Positions 17,852 to 30,131 of a DNA stretch of 64,000 nt are shown here, piece by piece (position 1 is the stretch's first letter; each line of letters begins with the position of its first letter). The stretch is from Ornithinibacillus sp. 4-3. Lineage in GTDB: Bacteria > Bacillota > Bacilli > Bacillales > Amphibacillaceae. Made by a program: the position numbers and the translations under genes. The stretch spans positions 24,001-88,000 of the forward strand of contig NZ_CP162599.1 in NCBI RefSeq assembly GCF_040958695.1. Direction: 5' to 3'. The notes under the pieces were generated by a model. The model was given only the letters and a program-made list of their open reading frames with translations, did no database searches and was not told where the DNA came from.

Positions 17852-18679
17852 ATGATTGAAGTAATTGGAATTCGCTTTAAGAAAGCGGGTAAAATATATT
17901 ATTTTGATCCTGGCGAGCACAAAATTGAACCAGATAGCTACGTAATTGTGGAGACAGTGCGTGGTATTGAATTTGGGAAAGTTGTGATTGCAAATAAACG
18001 GGTCGAAGAGGAAGATATAACACTGCCTTTAAAGAAAGTGTTACGTATAGCAACAGATGAAGACAAAATGACTGTTGCAAAGAATCAAAAACAAGCAGAA
18101 GAAGCTTTTCGAACAGGCGTGGAAAAAATTCAAGCTCATGAATTAGAGATGAACCTAGTAGACGTTGATTATACACTTGATCGAAATAAGATTATTTTCT
18201 ATTTTACAGCAGAAGGTCGTGTTGATTTTCGTAATCTAGTAAAAGATCTAGCAGCCATTTTTAAAACCCGTATTGAATTAAGACAAATCGGGGTTAGAGA
18301 TGAGGCGAAGATGCTTGGTGGTATAGGACCTTGTGGAAGAATGTTATGTTGTTCTACATTCCTAGGTGATTTTGAACCAGTTTCTATAAAAATGGCAAAA
18401 GATCAGAATTTATCATTAAACCCAGCAAAAATCTCTGGATTATGTGGACGATTAATGTGTTGTCTAAAGTATGAAAATGATGATTATGAGGAAGCGAAGC
18501 GTGAACTTCCAGATATAGGAGAACCAATTTACACTCCTTATGGTTATGGAAAAGTCACAGCTCTTAATATTTTTGAAAAACTTGTACAAATTGAAGTTCC
18601 TGAAATCGATCGAATTGTTGAATATACAATAGATGAACTAATAGAAGAAGGCATTATTTTAGCAGAAGCCACGAAGTAA
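17852..18679 (+). CDS. ricT: PSP1-domain protein RicT (YaaT)
   Basis: 275 aa, the B. subtilis length. It is part of the Y (Ric) complex with RicA and RicF. In B. subtilis that complex stimulates RNase Y-dependent processing and phosphorelay/sporulation. A PSP1 domain lies in the second half, with cysteines in [17 protein letters not shown] and [14 protein letters not shown], which in the complex take part in Fe-S binding. It is 6 bp after holB. Confidence 0.96.
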   Translation: MIEVIGIRFKKAGKIYYFDPGEHKIEPDSYVIVETVRGIEFGKVVIANKRVEEEDITLPLKKVLRIATDEDKMTVAKNQKQAEEAFRTGVEKIQAHELEMNLVDVDYTLDRNKIIFYFTAEGRVDFRNLVKDLAAIFKTRIELRQIGVRDEAKMLGGIGPCGRMLCCSTFLGDFEPVSIKMAKDQNLSLNPAKISGLCGRLMCCLKYENDDYEEAKRELPDIGEPIYTPYGYGKVTALNIFEKLVQIEVPEIDRIVEYTIDELIEEGIILAEATK

Positions 18680-18693
18680 CGGGGTGTAATGTC

Positions 18694-19035
18694 GTGAAAA
18701 ATAGAGAGATTTTTGATCAAGTTTCGAATATGGAAAAGAGAATAGGCGAATTATATGAGCAGCTCGGTGACTTAAAAGATAAGCTGGGTGCATTATTAGA
18801 GGAAAACCATCGATTAGCAGTGGAGAATCATCACTTGCGAAAACGTTTAGAACTGACCGAAGAGGAAACGGATTCAGCTAACGATTCTGGACAGTCAACG
18901 GAAATACCTGGTGAGGGATATGATAATCTAGCAAGATTGTATGAGGAAGGTTTCCACATTTGTAATGTTCACTTTGGTAGCCCTAGAGAAAATGATTGTC
19001 TATTTTGTTTATCGTTTTTAAATAAAAAGAAGTGA
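18694..19035 (+). CDS. yabA: DNA replication initiation control protein YabA
   Basis: 113 aa. It binds DnaA and DnaN and restrains initiation. The N-terminal half is a leucine-zipper-like coiled coil ([18 protein letters not shown] ... [11 protein letters not shown]). The C-terminal zinc site is H-x-C (HICNVH) and CLFC. The start is GTG 18694 with GGGGTG upstream. A strong terminator follows. Confidence 0.95.
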   Translation: MKNREIFDQVSNMEKRIGELYEQLGDLKDKLGALLEENHRLAVENHHLRKRLELTEEETDSANDSGQSTEIPGEGYDNLARLYEEGFHICNVHFGSPRENDCLFCLSFLNKKK

Positions 19036-19108
19036 TTTTCTAATAAAACTATTCAAAAGATGTGAGAGCTGACATAGTTACCTAAAATCCTTTTGAATAC
19101 ACATAAAT

Positions 19109-19154
19109 AAGCTGTTTTGTTGTCTGAATAAGAAGACAATAAAACAGCTTTCTT
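19109..19154 (+). terminator. Terminator after yabA
   Basis: AAGCTGTTTTGTTGTCT (19109-19125) pairs almost perfectly with AAGACAATAAAACAGCTT (19133-19150), followed by TCTT. Confidence 0.85.
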
Positions 19155-19204
19155 ATCATATAAAACCAGGTTTACCATCAATTATGCTGAGAAAGGAAAT
19201 AAAT

Positions 19205-19948
19205 ATGGTACAACTATTTGAAGATGAGCGATTGGATTTCTTAACGATAAAAGAAGAAATGAAAATCATTCAAAGTCCATCTGTGTTCTCTTATTCCCTT
19301 GATGCTGTTTTACTTGCACATTTTACATATGTTCCAATAAAACGAGGGAATATTTTAGATTTATGCTCCGGAAATGGAATCATTCCACTATTATTATCCG
19401 CACGAACAAATGCAAAAATTATTGGGGTAGAAATTCAATCACGCTTAGCCGATATGGCATTACGTAGTGTGAACTTAAATGAGCTAACCGAGCAAATTTC
19501 GATTATCGAAGGCGATTTAAAGGATATGAAAACCAAGCTCAAACAAAGCTCTTTTGATGTAGTGACATGTAATCCACCTTATTTTTTAACACCTGCAAAG
19601 ACGGAACATAATAAAAATGATTATTTAACAATTGCTCGTCATGAAGTGAAATGTACTTTAGATGATGTTGTTAAAGCGTGCAAGCTTTATGTTCGTCCAG
19701 GAGGGAAAGTAGCGATGGTTCATCGTCCAGGGCGTTTGGTGGATATTTTAACCTTATTCCGTGCTTATAATATAGAGCCAAAACGATTGCAATTTGTTTA
19801 CCCTAAAAAGGGCCGAGAAGCAAATATGATATTGATTGAAGGTATACGTGATGGGAAAGCTGATTTACATCTGTTACCACCACTTTATATTTATCAAGAT
19901 GATGATTCATATACAGAAGAAGCGGAGAATATTTTGCATGGAAGATAA
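19205..19948 (+). CDS. trmN6: tRNA1(Val) (adenine(37)-N6)-methyltransferase family protein (YabB)
   Basis: 247 aa, the B. subtilis YabB length. It has a Rossmann methyltransferase fold with [17 protein letters not shown] (SAM motif I) and the N6-adenine catalytic motif NPPYF. ATG 19205 has AAAGGAA upstream; a further in-frame ATG at 19184 is less well spaced. It overlaps yazA by 11 bp. The precise tRNA target in Bacilli is assumed from family naming. Confidence 0.92.
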   Translation: MVQLFEDERLDFLTIKEEMKIIQSPSVFSYSLDAVLLAHFTYVPIKRGNILDLCSGNGIIPLLLSARTNAKIIGVEIQSRLADMALRSVNLNELTEQISIIEGDLKDMKTKLKQSSFDVVTCNPPYFLTPAKTEHNKNDYLTIARHEVKCTLDDVVKACKLYVRPGGKVAMVHRPGRLVDILTLFRAYNIEPKRLQFVYPKKGREANMILIEGIRDGKADLHLLPPLYIYQDDDSYTEEAENILHGR

Positions 19949-20204
19949 CCATTTTATTTATATATTGGAATGCTGTGATCAGACCTTGTATACGGGATAT
20001 ACCAATGATTTAGAACATCGCTTGAAATTGCATACAGATGGAAAGGGTGCGAAATATACTCGTGGACGTGGTCCTTTTAAAATGGTGTATACAGAACGGC
20101 ATCCAACAAAATCAGCTGCTTTGCAAAGAGAATATAAAATTAAAAAGTTATCGCGTAAGAAAAAACTTCAATTGATAAAGGAAAAACCGGCAGATTACTG
20201 TTAA
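19938..20204 (+). CDS. yazA: GIY-YIG nuclease-superfamily protein YazA
   Basis: 88 aa. It is a GIY-YIG domain: [19 protein letters not shown] holds the GIY...YTG pair, followed by [20 protein letters not shown] with the conserved arginine and histidine, and E in [11 protein letters not shown]. Family members are of uncertain role, being UPF0213/YhbQ-like small nucleases. ATG 19938 overlaps the end of trmN6. Confidence 0.93.
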   Translation: MEDNHFIYILECCDQTLYTGYTNDLEHRLKLHTDGKGAKYTRGRGPFKMVYTERHPTKSAALQREYKIKKLSRKKKLQLIKEKPADYC

Positions 20205-20212
20205 TAGAGGGT

Positions 20213-20245
20213 ATTCGAAAAATACTGGCCTTTTTAAACACGAAC
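20213..20245. repeat. Degenerate minimal family B repeat
   Basis: TTCGAAAAAT and CCTTTTTAAA are imperfect inverse arms, followed by CACGAACT. This resembles the CTTTTTGAACAC-CACT end of family B. It lies between yazA and rsmI and may also slow transcription. Confidence 0.4.
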
Positions 20246-20292
20246 TAATATAGGACTTCACTAAAGTAAATCAAAAGAAGAAGGGTTAAATA

Positions 20293-21171
20293 ATGAAAAC
20301 ACAAAAAAGCTTTCAAAATGACTCATCTAGTACTATCTATGTCGTACCAACGCCAATTGGGAATTTAGAAGATATGACGTACCGAGCTATTCACACCTTA
20401 AAAACTGTAAACGTAATTGCTGCAGAGGATACAAGAAATACAAAAAAGTTATTAAATTACTTTGAAATAAAAACACCGTTATTAAGTTATCATGAGCATA
20501 ATAAAGAAGCGCGAGAAACACAGCTTATTGATATGTTAGCAGAAGGAAAGTCAATTGCCCTTGTAAGTGACGCAGGGATGCCAGCAATTTCTGATCCAGG
20601 CTATGAATTAGTGAGAGCGGCGATTGAGGAGGATATTAATATTGTTGTTCTTCCAGGAGCAAATGCAGCATTATGTGCATTGGTTGGCTCAGGGTTGCCT
20701 ACAGAAGAGTTTTTATTTTATGGATTTCTGCCAAGAAAGAATAAAGATAGAATCGCTGAATTAGAACGTTTAAAGACATTAAAAGCAACAATATTATTTT
20801 ATGAATCTCCATATCGTTTAAAAGAAACATTAGCAGGTTTGCGGGATATTTTAGGCGATCGTGAGATGGTTGCAGCTCGTGAATTAACGAAGCGCTATGA
20901 GGAGTATGTACGCGGTACCATTAGTGAGGTGCTTGATTGGGCAGAGCAGCATGAAATCAAGGGAGAATTTTGCTTGGTTGTAAATGGGAATACACAAGAG
21001 GCTGAGGAATCAACAGACACACTTTGGTGGAGTCATTTATCTGTGAAGGAGCATGTTGATTACCATATTGAAAATGACAATATACGTAGTAAAGAAGCGA
21101 TTAAACGAGTAGCAACAGATCGAAAAATTCCTTCAAGAGAAGTGTATGATATGTATCATTTAGGTAAATGA
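20293..21171 (+). CDS. rsmI: 16S rRNA (cytidine(1402)-2'-O)-methyltransferase RsmI
   Basis: 292 aa tetrapyrrole-methylase-fold rRNA methyltransferase. It has VVPTPIGNLEDMTYRA, AAEDTRNTKKLL, SDAGMPAISDPGYELV and LPGANAALCALVGSGLPTE. The C-terminal helical domain (VKEHVDYHIENDNIRSKEAIKRVA) is complete. The SD is weak: AAGAAGAAGGG. A tiny ORF begins directly after its stop codon. Confidence 0.96.
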   Translation: MKTQKSFQNDSSSTIYVVPTPIGNLEDMTYRAIHTLKTVNVIAAEDTRNTKKLLNYFEIKTPLLSYHEHNKEARETQLIDMLAEGKSIALVSDAGMPAISDPGYELVRAAIEEDINIVVLPGANAALCALVGSGLPTEEFLFYGFLPRKNKDRIAELERLKTLKATILFYESPYRLKETLAGLRDILGDREMVAARELTKRYEEYVRGTISEVLDWAEQHEIKGEFCLVVNGNTQEAEESTDTLWWSHLSVKEHVDYHIENDNIRSKEAIKRVATDRKIPSREVYDMYHLGK

Positions 21172-21240
21172 ATGAAAAAAGACGATTTTGATAAAAAACC
21201 TAGCCGAGCTAAACCGAGAAAAAATGGAATTATCCGTTAA
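21172..21240 (+). CDS. Possible 22-residue basic peptide directly after rsmI
   Basis: ATG 21172 follows the rsmI stop with no gap. The frame runs 22 codons to TAA. The product is highly basic and polar (KKDDFDKKPSRAKPRKNG in the middle). There is no clear SD of its own, so translation would rely on coupling to rsmI. I do not recognise it. It could be a chance frame or the remnant of a longer rsmI tail. The abrB gene found downstream of rsmI in B. subtilis is absent here. Confidence 0.25.
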   Translation: MKKDDFDKKPSRAKPRKNGIIR

Positions 21241-21307
21241 TAATCAGTACAATAGGAATGAAGTCAACCATATTTGTATTTAAACTATCCATCCTATTCA
21301 TTACTAA

Positions 21308-23353
<2,046 letters not shown>

Positions 23354-23388
23354 AGAATAGTCATCCAACATTAGAGGAGCGTTTATTC

Positions 23389-24162
23389 ATGTTATTTGAT
23401 ACACATATGCATTTAAATGCAAGACAATATACAGATGATCGTGAAGAGGTTATAGCACGGGCATTTTCTGCAGGAGTCACACATATGCTTGTTGTTGGCT
23501 TTGATCGTGAAACAATTCCACTTGCTATTGAAATTGCTGAGAAATATGACAATATTTATGCAGCTGTTGGTTGGCATCCTGTAGATGCTATTGATTGCAC
23601 AGATGAAGATTTAGTATGGATAGAGGAACTCACTAAGCATCCAAAAGTAGTAGCACTTGGTGAGATGGGATTAGATTACTATTGGGATAAGTCACCAAAG
23701 GATGTACAAAAGGAAGTATTTCGTAAACAAATCCGTTTGGCAAAGAAATTAGACATGCCAATTATTATTCATAATCGTGAAGCAACAGAAGATATTGTAA
23801 CCATTTTACAAGAGGAAGATGCTAAAGAGGTTGGTGGAATCATGCATTGCTACAGTGATTCTACTGCGTATATGAAGGACTGCCTAGATATGAATTTTTA
23901 TATCGGATTAGGTGGACCAGTTACATTTAAAAATGCTAAAGAACCGAAACAAGTAGCTGTTGAAGTACCATTGGATCGCTTACTAATTGAAACAGACGCT
24001 CCTTATTTAGCGCCACACCCAAACCGCGGAAAACGCAATGAGCCTGCTTATGTAAAACTAGTGGCAGAACAAATTGCGGAGTTAAGAGGGCAATCATTAG
24101 CAGATATAGCTAAAGCAACAACAGAGAATGCTTTTCGAGTATTTCGGATTAAAAACATTTAA
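23389..24162 (+). CDS. tatD: TatD family metal-dependent hydrolase
   Basis: 257 aa. TIM-barrel metallo-DNase with DTHMHLNARQY (metal histidines), GEMGLDYYWD, IIHNREATED, MHCYSD and IETDAPYLAPHPNRGK, all TatD motifs. The start has GAGGAG upstream. It is a nuclease for DNA repair or degradation and, despite its name, is not part of the Tat translocase. It lies between metG and yabE as in B. subtilis (yabD). Confidence 0.95.
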   Translation: MLFDTHMHLNARQYTDDREEVIARAFSAGVTHMLVVGFDRETIPLAIEIAEKYDNIYAAVGWHPVDAIDCTDEDLVWIEELTKHPKVVALGEMGLDYYWDKSPKDVQKEVFRKQIRLAKKLDMPIIIHNREATEDIVTILQEEDAKEVGGIMHCYSDSTAYMKDCLDMNFYIGLGGPVTFKNAKEPKQVAVEVPLDRLLIETDAPYLAPHPNRGKRNEPAYVKLVAEQIAELRGQSLADIAKATTENAFRVFRIKNI

Positions 24163-24222
24163 ATGTCCCTTTGCTGTAGCTGTTTTTTGATAATTGTTAG
24201 CACATAATATGATAGATAATTA

Positions 24223-24259
24223 ATGAAGCCAGGATCCTGTCCTAGGCTTCATTTTTTTG
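24223..24259 (+). terminator. Terminator after tatD
   Basis: ATGAAGCC and GGCTTCAT arms, with a TTTTTTT tail, form a strong GC-containing stem around 24223-24252. Confidence 0.85.
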
Positions 24260-24299
24260 TCATTATATACCCCCATTCGATACATATTTTTCTATGAAT

Positions 24300-24346
24300 T
24301 GTTACAAAGAGGTTAAATTTACGCCCTCCTGTAACGAAACTGTAAG
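24300..24346 (+). promoter_or_regulatory. Two WalR-like boxes upstream of yabE
   Basis: TGTTAC-N5-GGTTAA (24300-24316) and TGTAAC-N5-TGTAAG (24330-24346). The WalR consensus is TGTWAH-N5-TGTWAH; each box has one mismatch. The boxes start exactly 30 bp apart, about three helical turns, and lie 22-68 bp upstream of the -35. WalRK control of this wall-active protein is an inference. Confidence 0.5.
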
Positions 24347-24367
24347 AGTAACGTAACCGTAATAACT

Positions 24368-24396
24368 TTGATTTTGCATATACCTGTTTATATAAT
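24368..24396 (+). promoter_or_regulatory. Sigma-A promoter of yabE
   Basis: TTGATT (24368-24373), a 17-bp spacer and a perfect TATAAT (24391-24396). It ends 24 bp before the start codon. Confidence 0.75.
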
Positions 24397-24420
24397 GTAA
24401 AACAGGATTAAGGGGGATAT

Positions 24421-25683
24421 ATGATGATTTCTATGATAAAAAACTTACCAACTCGGGTGAAAAAAGTAATTATCCCGGGTGTGAGCAGTGCAATTCTATT
24501 TGTATTAGTGGCATTCTTAATAGTCGAAACAATGTCTGTAGAGGTAGCAGTTGCGGAAAATGGTGAGAAAAAAGTCGTGAAAACACACGCAGATACAGTG
24601 AAAGAACTGTTTGAAGAATTAGGTATTCATGTAGATGAACATGATGTAGTCTCTTACGACCTAGATGCATCACTGACAGATGGAATGAATATTGATGTTA
24701 TAGAAGCAAAGAAAATTATTGTGAATATCAATGGTGAAAAAGAAGAATATTTTACTACATTTGAAACAATGGAACAATTTATGGAGGAACAGAATCTAAA
24801 GTTTACAGAACATGACTATGTTTCTCTTACACCAGATGTAGAAATTGAAGAAGGTTTACGTTTAACTGTAAAAACTGCTTATCAAGTAGCTGTTGAAGAT
24901 GCAGGAGAAGAAGCGGAAGTATGGACAACAGGTGGAACGGTTGAACAAATTCTAGAAGATAATGATATCGAGTTAAATGAATTTGATAAAACAGAACCTA
25001 GCTTAGATGAAGAAATTGACAATGGAGATGCTATCACTATCACTCGAGTAGAGAAAGAGCAAGAAGAAGCTGAGGAGCGTATTCCATTCCAAGTAGAGAA
25101 GAAGGAAGATTCTTCTTTACAACAAGGAACAGAACAAGTGGTTCAAGAAGGAACAGAAGGTAAGTTAGTTAAAACAATTGAAGTTACGTATGAAAATGGT
25201 GAAGAGACAAATCGTGAAGTAATTGGTGAAGAAGTAGTTGAAGAAAGTCAAAATAAAGTGATTGCTGTTGGTACAAAGAAACCAGAAGAGCCAAAACAAG
25301 CATCTACTTCTAATACAGCAAAAGTAGCACCAAAAGCATCTAACTCTACAAGTGCTAGCAGTTCATCAAACAACAGTAGTACTCCATCAGGTGGAAAAGA
25401 AATGACGGTTGAGGCTACAGCATATACAGCAGATTGTAATGGATGTTCTGGTATTTCTGCTACAGGAATTAATTTAAAAGAAAACCGTAATATGAAAGTT
25501 ATTGCAGTAGATCCTAATGTTATTCCACTTGGCAAAAAAGTATGGGTGGAAGGATATGGAACAGCGATTGCAGGAGATACTGGAGGCGCGATTAAAGGAA
25601 ATAAAATTGATTTGCATATGCCTTCAAAAGACGCTGCTTATAGCTTCGGTAGAAAATCGGTTAAAATTAAAGTATTAGATTAA
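24421..25683 (+). CDS. yabE: Cell-wall protein with DUF348, G5 and 3D domains (YabE)
   Basis: 420 aa exported protein. An N-terminal hydrophobic segment lies at about 17-38. Three DUF348 repeats follow (VAVAENGEKKVVKTHADTV and two more), then a G5 domain (about 220-290), a serine/asparagine linker, and a C-terminal 3D domain with TAYTADCNGCSG and GDTGGAIKGNKIDLHM, the three-aspartate lytic transglycosylase-like fold. It resembles resuscitation-promoting-factor-like wall hydrolases. The start may be 24421 or 24424; AAGGGGG precedes both. The promoter and WalR-like sites fit wall-stress regulation. Confidence 0.93.
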   Translation: MMISMIKNLPTRVKKVIIPGVSSAILFVLVAFLIVETMSVEVAVAENGEKKVVKTHADTVKELFEELGIHVDEHDVVSYDLDASLTDGMNIDVIEAKKIIVNINGEKEEYFTTFETMEQFMEEQNLKFTEHDYVSLTPDVEIEEGLRLTVKTAYQVAVEDAGEEAEVWTTGGTVEQILEDNDIELNEFDKTEPSLDEEIDNGDAITITRVEKEQEEAEERIPFQVEKKEDSSLQQGTEQVVQEGTEGKLVKTIEVTYENGEETNREVIGEEVVEESQNKVIAVGTKKPEEPKQASTSNTAKVAPKASNSTSASSSSNNSSTPSGGKEMTVEATAYTADCNGCSGISATGINLKENRNMKVIAVDPNVIPLGKKVWVEGYGTAIAGDTGGAIKGNKIDLHMPSKDAAYSFGRKSVKIKVLD

Positions 25684-25716
25684 AAATAATAAGTAAGCTT
25701 GGCTTACGATAGGATA

Positions 25717-25760
25717 AATGCTCTTATCATGATAATATGTCATGGTAAGAGCATTATTTT
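25717..25760 (+). terminator. Terminator after yabE
   Basis: AATGCTCTTA (25717-25726) pairs with TAAGAGCATT (25746-25755), with inner CATG/CATG pairing and a TTTT tail. Confidence 0.8.
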
Positions 25761-25805
25761 ATCATGTTACATTTATTAGCTTTTAGATAGGAAAGAGGAA
25801 CAGGT

Positions 25806-27243
<1,438 letters not shown>

Positions 27244-27330
27244 AGAATAATGGTATAAGGAGATTAGCGATATAAAATTCAATATGAACTTTTATTGTGG
27301 TTAGTCTCTTTTTCATTATATCTCTAAGTA

Positions 27331-28038
27331 TTATTTTTTTATCTTTAATATTTCTTCGTTAATAATTTCTTTTATTTCATTATTTCCAATTGCTCCAAAA
27401 TGGAATGTATTCGAATCGCGCCAATAAAGTTCTCTAAATGAAATTCCATTATTGAGTTCAATTTCTAAAAAGACACGATTACCTTCTAACTTTCCTTTAT
27501 TGACCAATGATTGTACATGTTCCAACTCCAAATTATAAAATGCAGATAGGAATTCATCTTTAGAAGCTTGTGAAAAGGTGTGTATTCTCTCTCCATCCTC
27601 AAGGCTATTCATATAAATATTTTTCACTAATTTATCAAGCGGATAAAGTTCTCCTGCTGTTTCTGCTTTCCAATTTGTATCAACTACATAAGCAAGATTA
27701 TCTGCAGCAACAACTAAAGAAGTTGGATATCCCTTTATTTCATAAATGTTTGTTCCTTCTTCTAAATAGGCTGCATCTCCATTTCGTAACCTATGATTAC
27801 TACATGCCTTGTCAGCCATTTTGTATGTTACTTTGCCAAGTACTTTTCCAGTTTCAATTGTTACAGGATTTTCCGACTCTAAGTAATGGTGTTCATATTG
27901 TATGGAATCAATCATTAACATATCCACCCATTCTATTATTGTATTAGGAGGGCATCCTTTGGAGGAGATAATATTATTACAAGAAGATAAAAGTAAAGCG
28001 AATATGGAAACGAATATTGTACTTCCTAGGGCTCTCAT
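27331..28038 (-). CDS. Putative lipoprotein of unknown function
   Basis: About 235 aa, encoded against the direction of its neighbours. It has a lipoprotein signal: a hydrophobic stretch (GSTIFVSIFALLLSSC) with the lipobox cysteine near residue 20, so it is probably tethered to the outer face of the membrane. The rest is a soluble mixed domain with paired sections such as NIYEIKGYPTSLVVAADNLAYVV and RVFLEIELNNGISFRELYW. I do not recognise the family. Three start codons are possible (28044, 28041, 28038). GGGAGG at 28051-28046 favours 28038. It is an insertion between rsmA and yabG compared with B. subtilis. Confidence 0.75.
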   Translation of the reverse strand: MRALGSTIFVSIFALLLSSCNNIISSKGCPPNTIIEWVDMLMIDSIQYEHHYLESENPVTIETGKVLGKVTYKMADKACSNHRLRNGDAAYLEEGTNIYEIKGYPTSLVVAADNLAYVVDTNWKAETAGELYPLDKLVKNIYMNSLEDGERIHTFSQASKDEFLSAFYNLELEHVQSLVNKGKLEGNRVFLEIELNNGISFRELYWRDSNTFHFGAIGNNEIKEIINEEILKIKK

Positions 28039-28254
28039 CATCACACCTCCCTCTTGTTACTTTTTAAAACTAGATCTTTTATTTGATTAGACTTTTATTT
28101 TAAGTAAAAGTTACATTTACCGATTTTCATTGGCCTAATCATTTGTTTTTGCAGCAATGATGCGAAGTTAAATTTATTTATTGTTTGCTCACCAATAAGC
28201 ACTTTACAACATAGGCTATAAGCATAAGAATAGCTGAGAAAGTGTGGTGAACAC

Positions 28255-29115
28255 ATGAAGTTTACGGTAGGAGATTTTGTAACACGGAAATCATATAAGC
28301 ATGATGTTTTATTTAAAATTAACTCCATCACCAATGATAATGCCATTCTTCACGGGGTGGAAATGCGTTTAGTGGCAGACGCTCCACTTGAAGATTTAGA
28401 AAAAGTGGAAGAGCGTGATTTGAAGAAAAAAGAGCGTCTTGGCAAGGAACGCGAGGAATTTTCCTATCGATTATTCCGACAAGATTATCAATTTATGAAG
28501 GATAAGCGGACACTTCAGTCAGATGCAGCTTATCCTTCTTTGCCGCTTTTTCGCTTACCAATTAAGGTGCTACATGTAGATGGAGACGTAACTTATTTAA
28601 AAAAGTGTATTGATTTATATAAACGCATTGGTATTCAAGCGCATGGTATTCATATGAATGAAAAGGAAATGCCTGTACAAATTCGCTCACTTATTCGTAA
28701 AATTCAACCAGAAATTTTAGTTGTTACAGGTCATGACTCTTTCTCGTCTAAAAAAGGAACCAAGAAAGATTTAGGTGCTTATCGAAATTCTTCATATTTT
28801 ATTGAAACGGTAAGAGAGGCGCGACGAGAAATACCAAATGTAGATCAATTGATTATTTTTGCTGGTGCATGTCAATCTCATTTTGAGTCTTTAATTCGTG
28901 CAGGAGCAAATTTTGCTAGTTCTCCTGCACGAATTAATATTCATGCTTTAGATCCTGTATACATTGTTGCTAAAATCGCTTATACGCCTTTTATGGAAAA
29001 AGTAAATGTTTGGGAAACCTTGAAAAATACATTTACAGGCGAGCGAGGAATGGGTGGAATTGAAACGCGTGGTGTCCATCGCACAGGTATGCCTTATTTT
29101 TGGGATGAGGCATAA
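28255..29115 (+). CDS. yabG: Sporulation-specific protease YabG
   Basis: 286 aa cysteine protease that trims spore coat proteins in the mother cell. The N-terminal SH3-like part (VGDFVTRKSYKHDVLFKI) is followed by the catalytic region with ILVVTGHDSFSSKKG and IIFAGACQSHFESLIRAGANFASSPARINIHALDPVYIV, containing the conserved His and Cys. SD GTGGTGA precedes the ATG. Expression is expected from sigma-K by analogy; I could not identify a well-spaced sigma-K promoter. Confidence 0.95.
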   Translation: MKFTVGDFVTRKSYKHDVLFKINSITNDNAILHGVEMRLVADAPLEDLEKVEERDLKKKERLGKEREEFSYRLFRQDYQFMKDKRTLQSDAAYPSLPLFRLPIKVLHVDGDVTYLKKCIDLYKRIGIQAHGIHMNEKEMPVQIRSLIRKIQPEILVVTGHDSFSSKKGTKKDLGAYRNSSYFIETVREARREIPNVDQLIIFAGACQSHFESLIRAGANFASSPARINIHALDPVYIVAKIAYTPFMEKVNVWETLKNTFTGERGMGGIETRGVHRTGMPYFWDEA

Positions 29116-29167
29116 TAGATGTATTGACGCATTTTTCCATATTTTTTCTTAAATATAAAAAATACTA

Positions 29168-29238
29168 TTGACATAGGAAAAGATGTGTTGATATAATAAT
29201 ATGTTTATTTTGACGTTTACACCAAATTATGCTATAAT
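29168..29238 (+). promoter_or_regulatory. Tandem sigma-A promoters of veg
   Basis: Upstream promoter: TTGACA (29168-29173), 18-bp spacer, TATAAT (29192-29197). Downstream promoter: TTGACG (29210-29215), 17-bp spacer, TATAAT (29233-29238). The B. subtilis veg promoter is a standard strong vegetative promoter. Both sites here are near-consensus. Confidence 0.8.
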
Positions 29239-29263
29239 GATTTATAGTGAGGTGGAAAATACA

Positions 29264-29524
29264 TTGAAAACATTAATCGAAATTAAGCAGGGTCTTGAAG
29301 GTCAGGTTGGTAAACGTTTAAAGCTAAAGGCAAATGGTGGTAGAAGAAGAACAATAGTTCGAACGGGTGTTTTGTCAGAAACATATCCCTCCGTATTTGT
29401 TGTGGAATTAGACCAGGACGAAAATGCATTCGAGCGTGTTTCATATAGTTATGCAGATGTACTTACAGAGTCTGTGCAGATCAGTTTTGTAGATGATATA
29501 TCACAGGCAGCAGTATCAGAATAA
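29264..29524 (+). CDS. veg: Veg family protein
   Basis: 86 aa, matching B. subtilis Veg in length and in the core [16 protein letters not shown] and [29 protein letters not shown]. In B. subtilis it influences biofilm gene expression; the biochemical role is unclear. It starts at TTG 29264 with GAGGTGG upstream. The open frame reaches back to ATG 29201, but that overlaps the downstream promoter's -35/-10, so it cannot be the main start. Confidence 0.93.
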   Translation: MKTLIEIKQGLEGQVGKRLKLKANGGRRRTIVRTGVLSETYPSVFVVELDQDENAFERVSYSYADVLTESVQISFVDDISQAAVSE

Positions 29525-29666
29525 GAACTTTGTTAACCTCGATAAAATAAACAAATTGATTCGATTTTTAGTATTTTTTTCTAGTTAAAATTTACGTGTA
29601 TTTTTAGCTTTTTAGGAAAATATATAAGTGTCGTAAGAAAACTTAACAGAAGGGAGATGTTCTTTC

Positions 29667-29849
29667 ATGGCTAGGCGTCGCGGAGTTATGTCAAACCAAC
29701 TGAAAGAAGAAATTGCCAAGGAGTTAGGTTTCTATGACACAGTGCAGAAAGAAGGCTGGGGAGGCATTCGAGCACGAGATGCTGGAAACATGGTCAAGCG
29801 TGCGATCGAAATCGCCGAAGAAAGTTTGCAGCAGAAAGACAGGCGCTAA
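29667..29849 (+). CDS. sspF: Small acid-soluble spore protein SspF (alpha/beta-type)
   Basis: 60 aa DNA-binding spore protein. It opens [26 protein letters not shown] and contains [20 protein letters not shown], the alpha/beta SASP helix signature. It saturates and protects forespore DNA. SD AAGGGAG precedes the ATG. Position after veg and before ispE is conserved. The terminator stem begins inside its last codons. Confidence 0.95.
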   Translation: MARRRGVMSNQLKEEIAKELGFYDTVQKEGWGGIRARDAGNMVKRAIEIAEESLQQKDRR

Positions 29850-29865
29850 TGCCTGTCTTTTTTTT
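29835..29865 (+). terminator. Terminator of sspF
   Basis: AAAGACAGGC (29835-29844) and GCCTGTCTTT (29851-29860) form a perfect 10-bp stem with a 6-nt loop that contains the stop codon TAA, followed by a run of T. Confidence 0.9.
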
Positions 29866-29940
29866 ATGGGGAAAATTTGTAGTAGGCAAAACATGGAACA
29901 TTCGCGCATGAGGTTTCTAATTTTGATATAATTAGTTAAG

Positions 29941-30110
29941 ATTTATCTTTACTCAGCGGAATATTCGCGCCACGATAGGCGTCGGAATGACTAGACAAAG
30001 ATAAAGCCTCGGCGGATGTCATAGATAGGATAACTTGCATAAAGTAGGTGTTTATAAAAAATCCATCTGTTAAATGCGAAAAACTCTGGACGTAATGATG
30101 CCGAAGTGTA
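29941..30110. other. Structured intergenic segment between sspF and ispE
   Basis: TTTATCTTT (about 29942-29950) and AAAGATAAA (about 29998-30006) are perfect inverse arms enclosing an inner CGCC/GGCG stem (GCGCCACGATAGGCG). A GC-richer stretch with CCTCGGCGGATGTCA follows. No ORF is supported. It may be a diverged member of the hairpin repeats or an untranslated leader of ispE. Confidence 0.35.
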
Positions 30111-30131
30111 ATTGATAAAGTAGGTGATCGT

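Noticed and set aside
27570..27947. 125-aa plus-strand open frame
   Set aside because: It is the shadow of the minus-strand lipoprotein gene, which has a signal peptide and SD.
28201..28235. Sigma-K promoter for yabG (ACA ... CATAAGAATA)
   Set aside because: The -10-like CATA is present but the spacing to ACA is 14 and the following TA is out of register, so I do not assert it.
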